64,000 nt of DNA. Origin: Myroides marinus (GTDB taxonomy: Bacteria > Bacteroidota > Bacteroidia > Flavobacteriales > Flavobacteriaceae). The DNA is taken from positions 88,186-152,185 of the forward strand of contig NZ_FNYS01000008.1 in assembly GCF_900109075.1 (NCBI RefSeq), in the 5' to 3' direction. Positions 1 to 9,026 of the stretch are shown one piece after another. The position numbers were made by a program, and so were the translations under genes. Within the stretch, counting starts at the first letter, position 1. The number at the start of each line of letters is the position of its first letter. A model generated the notes under the pieces. The model was given only the letters and a program-made list of their open reading frames with translations, was not told the origin of the DNA and made no database searches.

Positions 1-702
1 AAAAGTAAGTCTATTACCAATGGTTACCCAACTGTAATATTTCTTTGCATCGTGTTGAAACAGCGCATATCCATAGCGAGTTTTTAAGTGTTTCTTAAAT
101 AGCTCTCCTTCCCATAAAAACAACCCTCCATAAGCTTTATTCTTATAAGCTTCTGAGGCAAACTGTTCCCCTTGAGAGACCATCTGTAATTTAAATGACT
201 GTCCTTTTACCTTATAAGCTACACTAGCTCCAGGGCTAAATAATTCGATAGAACCTATGATATTCGTGAACATATAAAGATCTGCACTATTATAAGATAA
301 CTCAGTAGACCCCCAAGCTGTAAATTGCTTTCCCATTCCTACTGTCCAGTGATCATCAATATTGTATTCTAAAAAAGCAAATTCTAATGCATTAGATGAC
401 ACAGATTCATTTAATCGGTATCTAAGTGAGTATGTAAGTTTATTGTTATAATTACCTTTTAAATACACCCTTGATTGCACTAAGCGAAACTTGCTATCCG
501 ATGTTCCTTCGCCACTAAACTTGGTTAAGTTCTCATATTTAGTATCCAAATAAACATCTAGGGTATTTACTTTTTTTTCAGAATCCCCTTTTATACTTGA
601 TGCCACAACACCCAGTAAGGTAGACTCTTCTTTTTTATCATCTTGTGCCATCATATTTAGAGAACCTAAAGCGATTGCACAGACTACATATTTCATATTC
701 AT
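1..702 (-). CDS. Outer-membrane porin, phosphate-selective porin-like (C-terminus beyond window)
   Basis: The reading frame runs from ATG at 702 to the window edge, giving 234 residues and no stop, so the C-terminal part is missing. Residues 1-18 form a signal peptide ending in MMA before QDD. The rest alternates polar and aromatic residues in short beta-strand-like runs (e.g. VYLKGNY, LTYSLRYR, WTVGMGKQF), as in OprO/OprP-type porins found in Bacteroidota. The visible strands suggest a general or anion-selective outer-membrane channel; the substrate cannot be told. The next minus-strand gene is separated from it by a predicted small RNA and a terminator, so it is probably transcribed alone. 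Confidence 0.65.
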   Translation of the reverse strand, partial: MNMKYVVCAIALGSLNMMAQDDKKEESTLLGVVASSIKGDSEKKVNTLDVYLDTKYENLTKFSGEGTSDSKFRLVQSRVYLKGNYNNKLTYSLRYRLNESVSSNALEFAFLEYNIDDHWTVGMGKQFTAWGSTELSYNSADLYMFTNIIGSIELFSPGASVAYKVKGQSFKLQMVSQGEQFASEAYKNKAYGGLFLWEGELFKKHLKTRYGYALFQHDAKKYYSWVTIGNRLTF

Positions 703-909
703 AATGTGGTAGGTTTTTAAAAAGTTCAATATAATCCTTTTTTATATACCATATCCAAATTTAAATCAAAATATTACAAACAATACAGTTGCTATTTTAT
801 CATTATTAGTACACTTTAACACTATCATACCCATATAAACAGATATGCCTCTACAAAAGATTCTACACATAAAGTATCTGTTATCAATTCTAAAAATAGA
901 AGTAATTAA

Positions 910-942
910 TTTGGTCTTTTAAGAAAACTTTATGTATCTTTA
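910..942 (+). promoter_or_regulatory. Bacteroidota-type promoter for a small RNA
   Basis: TTTG at 910-913 is followed after 21 nt by TATCTTTA at 935-942 (one mismatch to TAnnTTTG). The expected transcription start is near 948. No sense-strand gene follows; 60 nt downstream is a strong intrinsic terminator, so the promoter would drive a stand-alone short transcript. Confidence 0.45.
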
Positions 943-947
943 TAATG

Positions 948-1018
948 TTGTGTATTAGTATGAATTTAATGAAGAATCACTTTTTATGCCCAAGGGGGTG
1001 TATTAAGTGATTTTTTTA
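948..1018 (+). ncRNA. Candidate ~70-nt small RNA ending in an intrinsic terminator
   Basis: The segment lies between a plausible promoter (910-942) and a hairpin formed by AATCACTT (975-982) and AAGTGATT (1005-1012), followed by seven T. The loop contains CCCAAGGGGG. The region is intergenic and the next gene in this direction is on the other strand, so this is not an mRNA leader. The same transcript holds a 16-codon ORF (960-1010), so it could be a peptide-coding mRNA rather than a regulatory RNA. Confidence 0.4.
960..1010 (+). CDS. Possible 16-residue peptide within the small RNA
   Basis: ATG at 960, about 12 nt after the predicted transcription start, opens a frame of 16 codons ending in TGA at 1008-1010. 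The predicted tail reads CPRGCIK, with two cysteines. The stop codon lies in the right arm of the terminator stem. The leader length matches that of other genes here. There is no Shine-Dalgarno, as is usual in this group. Coding status is unproven; I do not recognise the peptide. Confidence 0.22.
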   Translation: MNLMKNHFLCPRGCIK

Positions 1019-1033
1019 TTTAGCATATCTCAT

Positions 1034-1063
1034 AAAAAAACCGCTAGTTAATACTAACGGTTT
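1034..1063 (-). terminator. Intrinsic terminator of the TonB receptor/PepSY operon
   Basis: AAACCGCTAGT (1038-1048) pairs with ACTAACGGTTT (1053-1063) with one mismatch. On the minus strand the stem is followed by seven T (1034-1040). It sits 6 nt past the PepSY stop codon. Confidence 0.75.
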
Positions 1064-1068
1064 ATCTA

Positions 1069-2223
1069 TTATTTCTTCTTTCTCTTTTTATTATACCATA
1101 TTATAAAACCTGTAATGGGTAAACTTGCACATATCAGTGACCCTAAAAAGGCCATTATCTTAGTTGGGTATCCCCATATAGTCCCTACATGTAAGTCAAA
1201 GTTAAGCGAACTTACCTTACTCCCTAATGCCAAAGACTGATACGTGTGATCTGTCCTAGAAGTGATTCCTCCAGAGGCCTTATCAAAATATATCCATTCG
1301 AACTTACTAGTCTTATCCTTTTCTAATCTGATCTGAATACTATGTGGTTCGCTCACATCCTTAGACAAGCGAATAGACATCATATCTGCTTGACCAAAGT
1401 TGTTTAAAGCATAGTAAATAGCATTGTCTAATGTATTAGTGCTAACCTGAGGTACACTGTCAAAAGCAACGGGTTCCATTACCTCAAACTTCTTATCATC
1501 TACCATATTTAGTGTAATCTCTGTTGCCAATCTAAACTTAGGAAAAGCAAACATCACTCCTGTCAATCCGATGATTATGGCTAAGATAAAGCTGTACATT
1601 CCTAATATATTGTGTATATCATGATTAATACGCTTCCACTTTACTTTAAAATCAAAGATAAAACTCCTTCTAAAAGCCTTTCCTTTCCATTTTTTAGGCC
1701 ACCATAAAACTAATCCTGTTATAGTAATTATAATGAACAGAACAGTACTACCTCCTACTATCCATCCTCCGTACTTACTACCTAACATTAAGTTGCGGTG
1801 AAGCTGTAATACAATATAGAAAAACTCCTTATCTGTATTTTCTACTTTTTGTACTTCACCAGTATATGGATTGATAAATATGCGTTTATAATACGTTAGC
1901 TCATTCCAGTATCCAAAAGCTTCTTTATTAGTTTTTAAAGCCCTAAACACCCAAGTTCTATCCTTAGCAGGGTATAGGTCTACTCTATTAATAGGATACT
2001 CTTGTCCAACTGCTTTCTGAGCAATCTCTTGAAGAGTTGAATAGGCTAAAGCCTCTCTTTGTATTGTATCTCCTTTATCACTTACATAAAAATTATCAGG
2101 ATAGACAATCTTTTTTAAGTCATCGTGAAAGACATAAATACAACCAGTCAAACTAACTATTACCACAACAATTCCTGTGATTAATCCCAACCACTTATGT
2201 AACCACAAAAGATACTTCTTCAT
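1069..2223 (-). CDS. PepSY-associated TM helix protein
   Basis: 384 residues, the usual length for PiuB-like PepSY_TM proteins, which sit in the inner membrane and are thought to act in iron-siderophore reduction or uptake. Visible features: TM helix at about 9-31 after HKWLGL; LQLHRNLM near 140; a TM segment ending GLVLWWPKK near 175; INHDIHNILGMYS followed by a TM helix near 200-228; and a C-terminal FDLHVG motif plus a last TM helix and a KKRKKK tail. The recurring His residues in or beside membrane segments suggest haem binding. It follows the TonB receptor gene by 3 nt in the same operon, so a role with that receptor's substrate is likely. Confidence 0.85.
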   Translation of the reverse strand: MKKYLLWLHKWLGLITGIVVVIVSLTGCIYVFHDDLKKIVYPDNFYVSDKGDTIQREALAYSTLQEIAQKAVGQEYPINRVDLYPAKDRTWVFRALKTNKEAFGYWNELTYYKRIFINPYTGEVQKVENTDKEFFYIVLQLHRNLMLGSKYGGWIVGGSTVLFIIITITGLVLWWPKKWKGKAFRRSFIFDFKVKWKRINHDIHNILGMYSFILAIIIGLTGVMFAFPKFRLATEITLNMVDDKKFEVMEPVAFDSVPQVSTNTLDNAIYYALNNFGQADMMSIRLSKDVSEPHSIQIRLEKDKTSKFEWIYFDKASGGITSRTDHTYQSLALGSKVSSLNFDLHVGTIWGYPTKIMAFLGSLICASLPITGFIIWYNKKRKKK

Positions 2224-2226
2224 GTA

Positions 2227-4566
2227 TTAAAAATTGTATTGCATCGTTAAATTAGCTTGCATTCCATTACCACGAATATAATCAGCATCTAAAGCACGAT
2301 ATTGGCTTACCACAGGATAGTATGTTTTATTAAACAGGTTTTCTATACCTACACTGAACTTCCATGACTTATTTAAAGTGTAAGTAGAAGCAATATTAAA
2401 CAAACTTATGTCCTTTACTGGTCCTTCACTATTCTTGTATTTCCCTTGTGCATTAGCATCAAAACGATCTCTACTTCCTGAGTACAACCAATACAATTGT
2501 AAATTTAGTTTATCATTAGGAGTATAGTACACAAAAGCTGTTGCTTTAGGAGGCGAAATACGTCCTCCATTTAAATACACTTTACTTCCATCGTCAAACT
2601 CTGCCTTTCCTTCTACATAAGCATACGATCCTCCTACTGTCCACTGAGGAGATAATATTGCCTCACCTGTAATTTCAAATCCATGAACACGCTCTGGTTC
2701 TCTCTGTGCTACTAAATAACCTCCTACATCCACTAAATTAGCTCCTAATTTAGAAGTACTCACATAATAAGATCCTGTGAAGCTAAAAATAGAGAATCTA
2801 CTAGAGAATCCCACTTCATAATTATTAGTAATGATTGGTTCAGTCTCTAATTGATCTAAAGTACTTTCTTTAGCACGTCGTAAGATACGTCCTAACTCAT
2901 TAATAGCAAATCCTTGCGAGAAACTAACAAATGGATTAAATACCTCGTATTTATTATAACGCAGCCCTGCATTGAACAACGTAGTCTTGTATGGAATCTT
3001 TCCTCCTTGAACAAAAATACTTCCCTCATTATTTGGGCCTGTTGCTATAGTATTAAAGTCATTTACCTTCACATTAGCATTCTCATATCGAATACCTGCT
3101 TTAAAGATTAAGTTATCGATAATATCAACTTTTAATTGAGCATAAGGTGCTATATTGATCATATCCATTTTAGGAATATACACTCTAGCGTCTGTTAGAT
3201 CTTGGTCTGTCACATCATTTAACCAATCAACCCCGTAAGTAATTTCACTTGGCATATCAAATACTACAAATGGGGTATTTAGGTTAACTCGAAGTCCTTT
3301 TTTATTAGAGTTAATTCTAGTCTGTCCTGGTCCATACCACGCAGTTCCTTTTTCGACATAACGATTCATTGATCTAAATGAATTCATATAAAAAGTAACA
3401 TCTAGTTGTGTTCCTAAAAACAAATCACTATTTGTATACCCTAACATCATATTGTGATTATGTGGAGTTCCTGCATGCTCTCCCGGATCTGTTCCAGCAA
3501 TACCGATAGTAGGAGTCTGCCCATACTTACCTGTTTTACTTATATAACGTGCATGCTGTACACTACTATATCCATTGTAAAACGCACGTATAGAAGAATA
3601 ATCATTAATGTCATAAGTAATTTGAGCGAATAAGTTCTTTTGATAAGTATTAGACAATCCATCTGTCTGTCCTAATATCAATCCTTCTCCATCGCGTTGT
3701 ACTCCATTATAATCTAACGATGCCCCTACAGAGTAATTCCATTTTTTATATTTACCTGCAAAAGATTGAGATACTTTATACCCCATCGTTCCACTACTAT
3801 TAGCTGGATTAAAAGAAGTCCCTAACACAGTAGTTCCTCCGAAGCTTTGTTCGCCTTTATTCTTTTTTGTGATATAGTTAATAATACCTCCTGTAGATCC
3901 ATTACCATAGATAGCAGTAGCTCCCTTAATAACTTCGACGCGCTCTATGGCAGAAGGAGCTATCGAACGAATATCTCTAGCACCATTCATTAGTGGAGTA
4001 GATTGTGGTATCCCATCTATCAATACTAATAGAGGCCTCCCTCTTAAGGTCTGTCCTGATGAAGTCCCTTTATTAGTAGCATTACCTAACCCTGGTACTA
4101 GATTGCTTAATATCGTAGATATATCTGTAGTGACATTCATCTGCTTTTCCATTTCCTTCTGACCTATTATAGTCACAGACGAAGGAATAGTAGCAATATT
4201 CTCAGCTTTACGACCAGCAGTAATAACAATCTCGTCTAAAGACTGTTCTAATGGCTTTAATTCTACAACTAATGAACTAGACAATTCACTTTTAACTACA
4301 GTTAGCATCTGTTCTTCATATCCATCAGCAACAACTAAAAGTGTAGCATCCCCTAAAGTTGTCCAATCTATACTAAAACCTCCTTCTTTGTCAGTCACTC
4401 CTTTTTGATCTCCATTAATATAAATCTGAGCCCCTTTTACAGCTTTAAGATTTGGGTTATTTACTTTCACTATGACGTTTTGTGAAAGCATTGTAGTTGT
4501 AAATAGCAATAAAATAAAGCTAAACAACTTTGCGGTTAAGTTTGAATAGTTTGTAGATAGTGACAT
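2227..4566 (-). CDS. TonB-dependent receptor, siderophore type
   Basis: 779 residues. A signal peptide (about 1-28, ending MLS before QNV) is followed by a carboxypeptidase-like regulatory domain (about 30-110), then the plug with EIVITAGRKAENIATIPSSV and the GSTGGIINYITKK segment near 220, then a long beta-barrel ending in the C-terminal aromatic residue (TMQYNF). This is an outer-membrane energy-coupled importer; the plug resembles ferric-siderophore receptors of the FecA/FhuE type, so iron chelate import is the best guess. A perfect TAnnTTTG box lies 46 nt before the start. It is cotranscribed with the PepSY gene. Confidence 0.88.
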   Translation of the reverse strand: MSLSTNYSNLTAKLFSFILLLFTTTMLSQNVIVKVNNPNLKAVKGAQIYINGDQKGVTDKEGGFSIDWTTLGDATLLVVADGYEEQMLTVVKSELSSSLVVELKPLEQSLDEIVITAGRKAENIATIPSSVTIIGQKEMEKQMNVTTDISTILSNLVPGLGNATNKGTSSGQTLRGRPLLVLIDGIPQSTPLMNGARDIRSIAPSAIERVEVIKGATAIYGNGSTGGIINYITKKNKGEQSFGGTTVLGTSFNPANSSGTMGYKVSQSFAGKYKKWNYSVGASLDYNGVQRDGEGLILGQTDGLSNTYQKNLFAQITYDINDYSSIRAFYNGYSSVQHARYISKTGKYGQTPTIGIAGTDPGEHAGTPHNHNMMLGYTNSDLFLGTQLDVTFYMNSFRSMNRYVEKGTAWYGPGQTRINSNKKGLRVNLNTPFVVFDMPSEITYGVDWLNDVTDQDLTDARVYIPKMDMINIAPYAQLKVDIIDNLIFKAGIRYENANVKVNDFNTIATGPNNEGSIFVQGGKIPYKTTLFNAGLRYNKYEVFNPFVSFSQGFAINELGRILRRAKESTLDQLETEPIITNNYEVGFSSRFSIFSFTGSYYVSTSKLGANLVDVGGYLVAQREPERVHGFEITGEAILSPQWTVGGSYAYVEGKAEFDDGSKVYLNGGRISPPKATAFVYYTPNDKLNLQLYWLYSGSRDRFDANAQGKYKNSEGPVKDISLFNIASTYTLNKSWKFSVGIENLFNKTYYPVVSQYRALDADYIRGNGMQANLTMQYNF

Positions 4567-4611
4567 GAGTTTTTGCTTATACCTTATTTAGAATAAATTA
4601 ATTTAAAGGCA

Positions 4612-4619
4612 CAAATGTA
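4612..4619 (-). promoter_or_regulatory. -7 box of the TonB receptor operon
   Basis: Reading on the minus strand, TACATTTG matches TAnnTTTG exactly and would give a leader of about 39 nt. No clear TTTG is found at the -33 distance. An ATTCTAAAT half-site in the leader resembles half of a Fur box, but the other half is poor. Confidence 0.4.
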
Positions 4620-4722
4620 AAGATTAATTGATTTTATAGTATATCATTATTGACGTTTTTTTACACTTCTAATCATTTTTTTTAATTTAAATCAAATAAT
4701 TGTTTTTCAATATCTTACAAAT

Positions 4723-4758
4723 AAAAAACGACAATACAGCCTAAACCATATTGTCGTT
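4723..4758 (-). terminator. Intrinsic terminator of the rnz-pdxH-smr operon
   Basis: AACGACAATA (4727-4736) pairs perfectly with TATTGTCGTT (4749-4758). On the minus strand the stem is followed by a T tract (4723-4728). It lies 21 nt past the Smr-protein stop. Confidence 0.75.
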
Positions 4759-4779
4759 ATTATCATTTACTTGATATCT

Positions 4780-5340
4780 CTATCTATTCGGATTCTGTTT
4801 GATGTAAATCTGTGTAGCGCCTAATCCATACTTTTGGTAATTAGCATCCTCTGCCACTACCTCAGCGTATCTACTAAACAAGAACTCTAATTCTGCTTTA
4901 AGCACTCCCTCTCCTACTCCGTGAATAAACACAATACGAGGAATGCGATTGCGTATAGCGAACTCCAATTGCCCTCTAGCAGTATCTAATTGTAGGTTTA
5001 GCATATCGTGCTTCTCCATACGTCTATAATCATTAGTTAGCTTCTCTATATGTAAATCTACCTCTAAGATAAACTCATCCTTACGAGAACGTTTCTCTTT
5101 TGTAAAAGAGCGCTTCTTTGGGTCCGCCTTATCTTGTAACGCTTCACTTACTGAACTACGTGTACTAGCAGAGCGAATATCTACCTCATCCTCTTTGTCT
5201 ATTTTCAAAAGCTCATTAGGTTTATAAGTTAACACAAAACCATCTTTAGACTCTATTGTTACCTCATCACCTATAATATTGATGACAACTCCTTCTTCGT
5301 TCTCATCTAATACCTGTACATAATCTCCTTTACTTAACAT
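4780..5340 (-). CDS. Smr/MutS2 C-terminal domain protein
   Basis: 186 residues. The N-terminal part (1-50, GDYVQVLDENEEGVV and GDEVTIE) looks like a small beta-rich KOW/SH3-type module. A basic linker (70-90) leads to an Smr domain (about 95-183) with DLHIE and the IHGVGEGVLKAEL motif, where the conserved HG(x)G is intact. Smr domains in MutS2 and stand-alone proteins are nucleases linked to DNA recombination control or ribosome rescue; which applies here is unknown. It overlaps the upstream membrane-protein gene by 11 nt and ends an operon with rnz and pdxH. Confidence 0.85.
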   Translation of the reverse strand: MLSKGDYVQVLDENEEGVVINIIGDEVTIESKDGFVLTYKPNELLKIDKEDEVDIRSASTRSSVSEALQDKADPKKRSFTKEKRSRKDEFILEVDLHIEKLTNDYRRMEKHDMLNLQLDTARGQLEFAIRNRIPRIVFIHGVGEGVLKAELEFLFSRYAEVVAEDANYQKYGLGATQIYIKQNPNR

Positions 5341-5587
5341 CGTTCTCTTCTTCTTTAGCTTGGTTGATTAAATCTTTCTTTATACCTGCATCAAATTCAC
5401 GTTCAGCAGGCCCTTGTTGACGTGTATTACTAGGTGTCTTTTGCATTAACATAGCCATACCATAAAAGAATAAGGCCACACCTATTACTTGCACCCAAAT
5501 ATTAGGTTCATCTTTAGAGCTTTCCACTAAAGCCCACCCCATAAAGAACAGGGTAACGATGTTCAATATTATCTTCGCTATCTTCAT
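5330..5587 (-). CDS. Small two-helix membrane protein, unknown function
   Basis: 85 residues. Hydrophobic helices at about 4-20 (ILNIVTLFFMGWALV) and 31-48 (VQVIGVALFFYGMAMLM), then a charged cytosolic tail rich in E and K (55-85). I recognise no family. The gene is 3 nt from pdxH and overlaps the Smr gene by 11 nt, so translation is probably coupled with both. Confidence 0.7.
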   Translation of the reverse strand: MKIAKIILNIVTLFFMGWALVESSKDEPNIWVQVIGVALFFYGMAMLMQKTPSNTRQQGPAEREFDAGIKKDLINQAKEEENDVK

Positions 5588-5590
5588 ATA

Positions 5591-6238
5591 CTATGGTGCT
5601 AGTCTTTCTATTTTCCAGTCTAATCCATCCTCTGTAAGCGTATATCTTATACGATCGTGAAGGCGATTAGCTCTTCCTTGCCAAAATTCAATAGACACAG
5701 GCTTTACTACAAAACCTCCCCAATTATCAGGGCGTTTTACACTATCTTCTGTTACTTCTTTTTCTAGCTTATTAATTGCCTGCTCTAGCACTTCGTGATT
5801 GGGAATTACCTCACTTTGATTAGACACTATAGCTCCTAATCTACTACCTAGTGGGCGACTATCAAAATAGTTATCTGACTGCGTAGCACTAGCCTTAGTA
5901 GCTATCCCTTTTATAATCACTTGACGCTCTGCTGAAGGCCAAAAGAATGATAAACACAAATGTGGGTTAGCTAATATAGCCTTCCCTTTTTCTGAATTAT
6001 AGTTAGTATAAAAGACAAAACCTTCTTCGTCATAAGATTTTAAAAGAACTACTCTAGACTTCGGAAAACCATCTAGACCTATCGTAGACACAGTCATAGC
6101 ATTTACCTCATCTACTCCTCCGAAATCTTCTACTTCATAAAACCACTTTCTGAACTGCATCATTGGGTTTTCATCCACATTGCCTTCTAAGAGTACACTC
6201 TTCTCATAAGACTTTCTGTAATCGCTTAAATCACTCAT
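5591..6238 (-). CDS. pdxH: Pyridoxamine 5'-phosphate oxidase
   Basis: 215 residues, the normal length. PdxH oxidises pyridoxamine or pyridoxine 5'-phosphate to pyridoxal 5'-phosphate with FMN and oxygen, in the cytosol. Family signatures visible: SRVVLLKSYDEEGFVFYTN near 60-80 (FMN phosphate binding), SFFWPSAERQVIIKG near 103-117, SRPLGSRLGA near 135, and the C-terminal WQGRANRLHDRIRY, where the RLHDR substrate-binding motif is complete, ending in ERLAP. It sits between rnz (11 nt upstream) and a small membrane protein. Confidence 0.95.
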   Translation of the reverse strand: MSDLSDYRKSYEKSVLLEGNVDENPMMQFRKWFYEVEDFGGVDEVNAMTVSTIGLDGFPKSRVVLLKSYDEEGFVFYTNYNSEKGKAILANPHLCLSFFWPSAERQVIIKGIATKASATQSDNYFDSRPLGSRLGAIVSNQSEVIPNHEVLEQAINKLEKEVTEDSVKRPDNWGGFVVKPVSIEFWQGRANRLHDRIRYTLTEDGLDWKIERLAP

Positions 6239-6249
6239 ATCTAAATCTA

Positions 6250-7158
6250 TTATAAGTCAAACACTTTACCATCATCTCCATTCAGGATCTTACCACTAAA
6301 CACTTCCTCTGCTTCTTTTTTAAACAAAGTAATATCGTTATATCTAGTAGAGTAATGTCCTAGTATCAACGTCTTTGCATTAGCTAATTTAGCAATACTA
6401 GCTGCCTGTTTAGCTGTACAGTGCTTCGTACGCTCTGTATAATGCTCTTCACTCTCTAAGAAAGTACTCTCGTGATATAGCACATCTACATCTTGAATAA
6501 CAGGTACGATTGCTTCTGAATAATACGTATCTGAGCAGAATGCATAGCTCTCTGTAGGTTCTGGATTATAAGTAATATCTTTATTTAAAACCACTGTTCC
6601 ATCATCTAGCGTTACATTCCCTCCACTTTTAATCTTCTGATAGTAACATCTATCTATTCCTAAATCCTCTATCGCCCCGATACGTAGTTTACGATCACCT
6701 GGCTTAGTCTCAAATTTATATCCATTGGTATATACTCTGTGATCTAGAGGAATGGTACGTACTATTACTTTATCATCTTCAAAGACTACTCTACTTTCTT
6801 TACTAGTCTGTTCGTGGAAAAACAGCTTATATCCAGAGTAAGAGTTAGACAACTTTAACTGTAGCAAAGTTACCTCCTTAATCCCCTTAGGTCCATAGAT
6901 GTGTAAATCTGCCTGGCGATTAAGTAGCATATAAGTAGAAATAAGTCCAATCAATCCATAGAAGTGATCTCCGTGCAAGTGAGAGATAAAGATATGGTTA
7001 ATACGTTGGAACTTCAGTTTATGTCTTCTTAACTGTACCTGTGTTCCCTCTCCTGCATCGATAAGGAACATATGTCCTCCTATCTCTAATACTTGAGATG
7101 TTGGGTTAGTTATAGTACGTGGTGTAGCTGCATAACAGCCTAATATGGTAAGTTTCAA
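6250..7158 (-). CDS. rnz: Ribonuclease Z (tRNA 3' endonuclease)
   Basis: 302 residues, typical of bacterial RNase Z. It is a metallo-beta-lactamase-fold endonuclease that trims tRNA precursors at the 3' end. The zinc motif reads HLHGDH (near 60-65); further metal ligands are in FCSDTYY (near 208-214) and LGHYSTRY (near 267-274). The exosite insertion typical of RNase Z is visible around 150-190. First gene of the rnz-pdxH-smr operon, behind a terminator at 7220-7245 that closes the preceding gene. Confidence 0.93.
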   Translation of the reverse strand: MKLTILGCYAATPRTITNPTSQVLEIGGHMFLIDAGEGTQVQLRRHKLKFQRINHIFISHLHGDHFYGLIGLISTYMLLNRQADLHIYGPKGIKEVTLLQLKLSNSYSGYKLFFHEQTSKESRVVFEDDKVIVRTIPLDHRVYTNGYKFETKPGDRKLRIGAIEDLGIDRCYYQKIKSGGNVTLDDGTVVLNKDITYNPEPTESYAFCSDTYYSEAIVPVIQDVDVLYHESTFLESEEHYTERTKHCTAKQAASIAKLANAKTLILGHYSTRYNDITLFKKEAEEVFSGKILNGDDGKVFDL

Positions 7159-7219
7159 TCTTGTTTTGTTTTAATTTTTGAGAGTGTAATTTACAAAAAC
7201 GACACTTCAAGTCAAAATA

Positions 7220-7245
7220 AAAGGCTTAAATTACTTTAAGCCTTT
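7220..7245 (-). terminator. Intrinsic terminator before rnz
   Basis: AAAGGCTTAAA (7220-7230) and TTTAAGCCTTT (7235-7245) form a perfect 11-bp stem with a 4-nt loop. On the minus strand TTATTTTG follows. It closes the small gene at 7259-7600. Confidence 0.65.
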
Positions 7246-7258
7246 CTCTATATTTGAT

Positions 7259-7600
7259 CTAAAATCCTAAGTCTCTTTGGATTTCGTCCATCTCTATTAA
7301 ATCGTGTGCTTCTTGTAACGTAGGAGCGATAATCAAATCTCCATCAAACTCGTTAAAGTCTATAGACTCTATCACAATGATAAAAGACTTATTAGCCTCT
7401 TCCATATGCTGTATCGCTAAGGATTCAAACTGCTCTATCTCCTCTTCTGTAACTGTATAACTAGCTGTAGTCAGATCTATTACTAGATTAGCATCTACTA
7501 AGCTACTCTCATACTGCTGTTCTAATTTCTCGATAAACTCTACTAGAGTCCCCTCGTTACTTGTAATAATAAGTGTATGCCCTTTTTCTTTTACTTTCAT
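7259..7600 (-). CDS. Small STAS-like protein next to rnz, unknown function
   Basis: 113 residues from ATG at 7600. An upstream in-frame start would add 18 hydrophobic residues, but MKVKEKGHTLIITSNEGT starts the alternating beta-alpha pattern cleanly, so I chose the inner start. The pattern (TLIITS, NLVIDLT, SFIIVIES, LIIAPTLQEA) fits a SpoIIAA/STAS-type alpha-beta fold, and the C-terminal DEIQRDLGF is acidic. There are no catalytic motifs. Its position beside rnz suggests linkage, but a terminator separates them. Confidence 0.7.
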   Translation of the reverse strand: MKVKEKGHTLIITSNEGTLVEFIEKLEQQYESSLVDANLVIDLTTASYTVTEEEIEQFESLAIQHMEEANKSFIIVIESIDFNEFDGDLIIAPTLQEAHDLIEMDEIQRDLGF

Positions 7601-7820
7601 TGTATACGCTTTTATTTGATTAAGCGAATATAAAACGAATATAAATAGTATCATATACTTTTTTTGAAAGTTGTGATTTTGTTGTTTTGTGGTTCTGCGA
7701 TTTTATTTTTTTATTCTTGCCATTTGGCATTAGTTGCCTTTGATGATGGAGTTTAGGGAGGGTATAGTCTATTTATAATTATGTCTTTCTATTACTTCCC
7801 TGTTCCCTGCTCCCCGTTTC

Positions 7821-8738
7821 CTATCTAATTTTCAACAACCAATTAATCAATTCTTGGTTATCAACTATACTCCACGAATGAGGATGGCGAGTTTTGCTTT
7901 TTTTTCTATACCCTTTATTCACTGTAGTAATCAGTTCTGCATTCGTATTACCTAGTCTCTTCAGTTCATTAATTAGCGCTGATGCTTCCGTTGCATTCAT
8001 ACTCGTTAAGTCCTCTCCTCTTTCTTTAATCCACCAGTTAACATCTGGTTCAGTATATAATCTTATTGGTAGATTACCTAATTTCTTTACTGCGGTTTGG
8101 TTTATATCTGTAAACGAATAAGGTGATGTAGCATAATAAGCATCAATAGCAACACTAGGTGTACCACCCATCTCTTTCTGTATTCTATCAATCATATATA
8201 AACTCTCTTCACTAGCATTATCTGCACCAGATAACCTAATGTCTCTTATGCTTGAGTTATAGAAGCGTTCAAAATCTAAAGGTGCATCAATAGCAAAGAC
8301 TGCTTTAGGTTTGTCTATAGCCTCTTGTGCATACTTAATCGCTGTACTTCCTCCCATAGAAAAACCTCCAATAAAGAAACGTTGATCCATAAGTTTATGC
8401 TTGCTTCTTGCATCTTCTAGTATCTTGGCTAATGTCTCTTGGCTTGTCTTATCTATCCCAAAAGAGAGTACTCCATCTTGAAGATTTGGAATAATAACAA
8501 GCATGCCACTCTTAGCTGCTAACATAGGCAATTCTGTCTCTTGCATCACACTCTCCGCTGTCTCTCCAAAGCCTGGAAGTAATACCAAATATCCTAACCA
8601 ATGCGATTTAGGAGGGTAAACTGCTGTATAAAAACCCCTTGTTTTATCGCCTTCGTCTAGGTAAATCTTATTTATAGACTGAGCTTTAATTCCTAAAGAA
8701 TTTAATAGCAATAAAATTAATAAAGTATATCTTTTCAT
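7821..8738 (-). CDS. Secreted alpha/beta hydrolase
   Basis: 305 residues. Signal peptide 1-19 (LLLLNSLGIKA before QS). The alpha/beta hydrolase core shows YLVLLPGFGETAES (oxyanion region, near 50-63), the nucleophile elbow GGFSMGG (near 124-130) with Ser, and FAIDAP further on. A candidate acid lies near 209-214 (YTEPDVNWW) and the catalytic His is probably in RHPHSW near 286-291. It is likely a periplasmic or surface esterase; the substrate is unknown. Flanked by intergenic DNA on both sides, so probably monocistronic. Confidence 0.78.
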   Translation of the reverse strand: MKRYTLLILLLLNSLGIKAQSINKIYLDEGDKTRGFYTAVYPPKSHWLGYLVLLPGFGETAESVMQETELPMLAAKSGMLVIIPNLQDGVLSFGIDKTSQETLAKILEDARSKHKLMDQRFFIGGFSMGGSTAIKYAQEAIDKPKAVFAIDAPLDFERFYNSSIRDIRLSGADNASEESLYMIDRIQKEMGGTPSVAIDAYYATSPYSFTDINQTAVKKLGNLPIRLYTEPDVNWWIKERGEDLTSMNATEASALINELKRLGNTNAELITTVNKGYRKKSKTRHPHSWSIVDNQELINWLLKIR

Positions 8739-8943
8739 TAGTGATTAACATTGATGTTAAGAATGATAAATCTAAGGTTTTTTTTGAGATGTGATGTTGT
8801 TTGGAAGATAGGACTGAAAAAAGAATATCTAGTAGACATTCGGAATGATTAGCCAGAAGAAGGAAAGGTGATTATATCTCTACATTGATACACTGAATGT
8901 ATTTAATTACTAAGGCTAAACAAAATCACAAAATCACAAATGG

Positions 8944-8985
8944 CAAAAAAACAAAAAGGATGCTCTTTATAGAAAAACATCCTTT
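8944..8985. terminator. Hairpin between hydrolase and pyrB
   Basis: AAAAGGATG and CATCCTTTTT flank a loop near 8955-8968, giving a stem with flanking A and T runs on either strand. A second weaker stem (AAGCCA/TGGCTT, 9002-9024) lies closer to the pyrB stop. One or both end the pyrRB transcript. Confidence 0.5.
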
Positions 8986-9026
8986 TTATGGGTATAAAAT
9001 AAGCCAACAAAAATGGCTGGCTTGGT

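Noticed and set aside
4567..4611. Fur box in the leader of the first TonB receptor gene
   Set aside because: One half-site (ATTCTAA) is good but the other half matches at few positions, weaker than the box at 35870.
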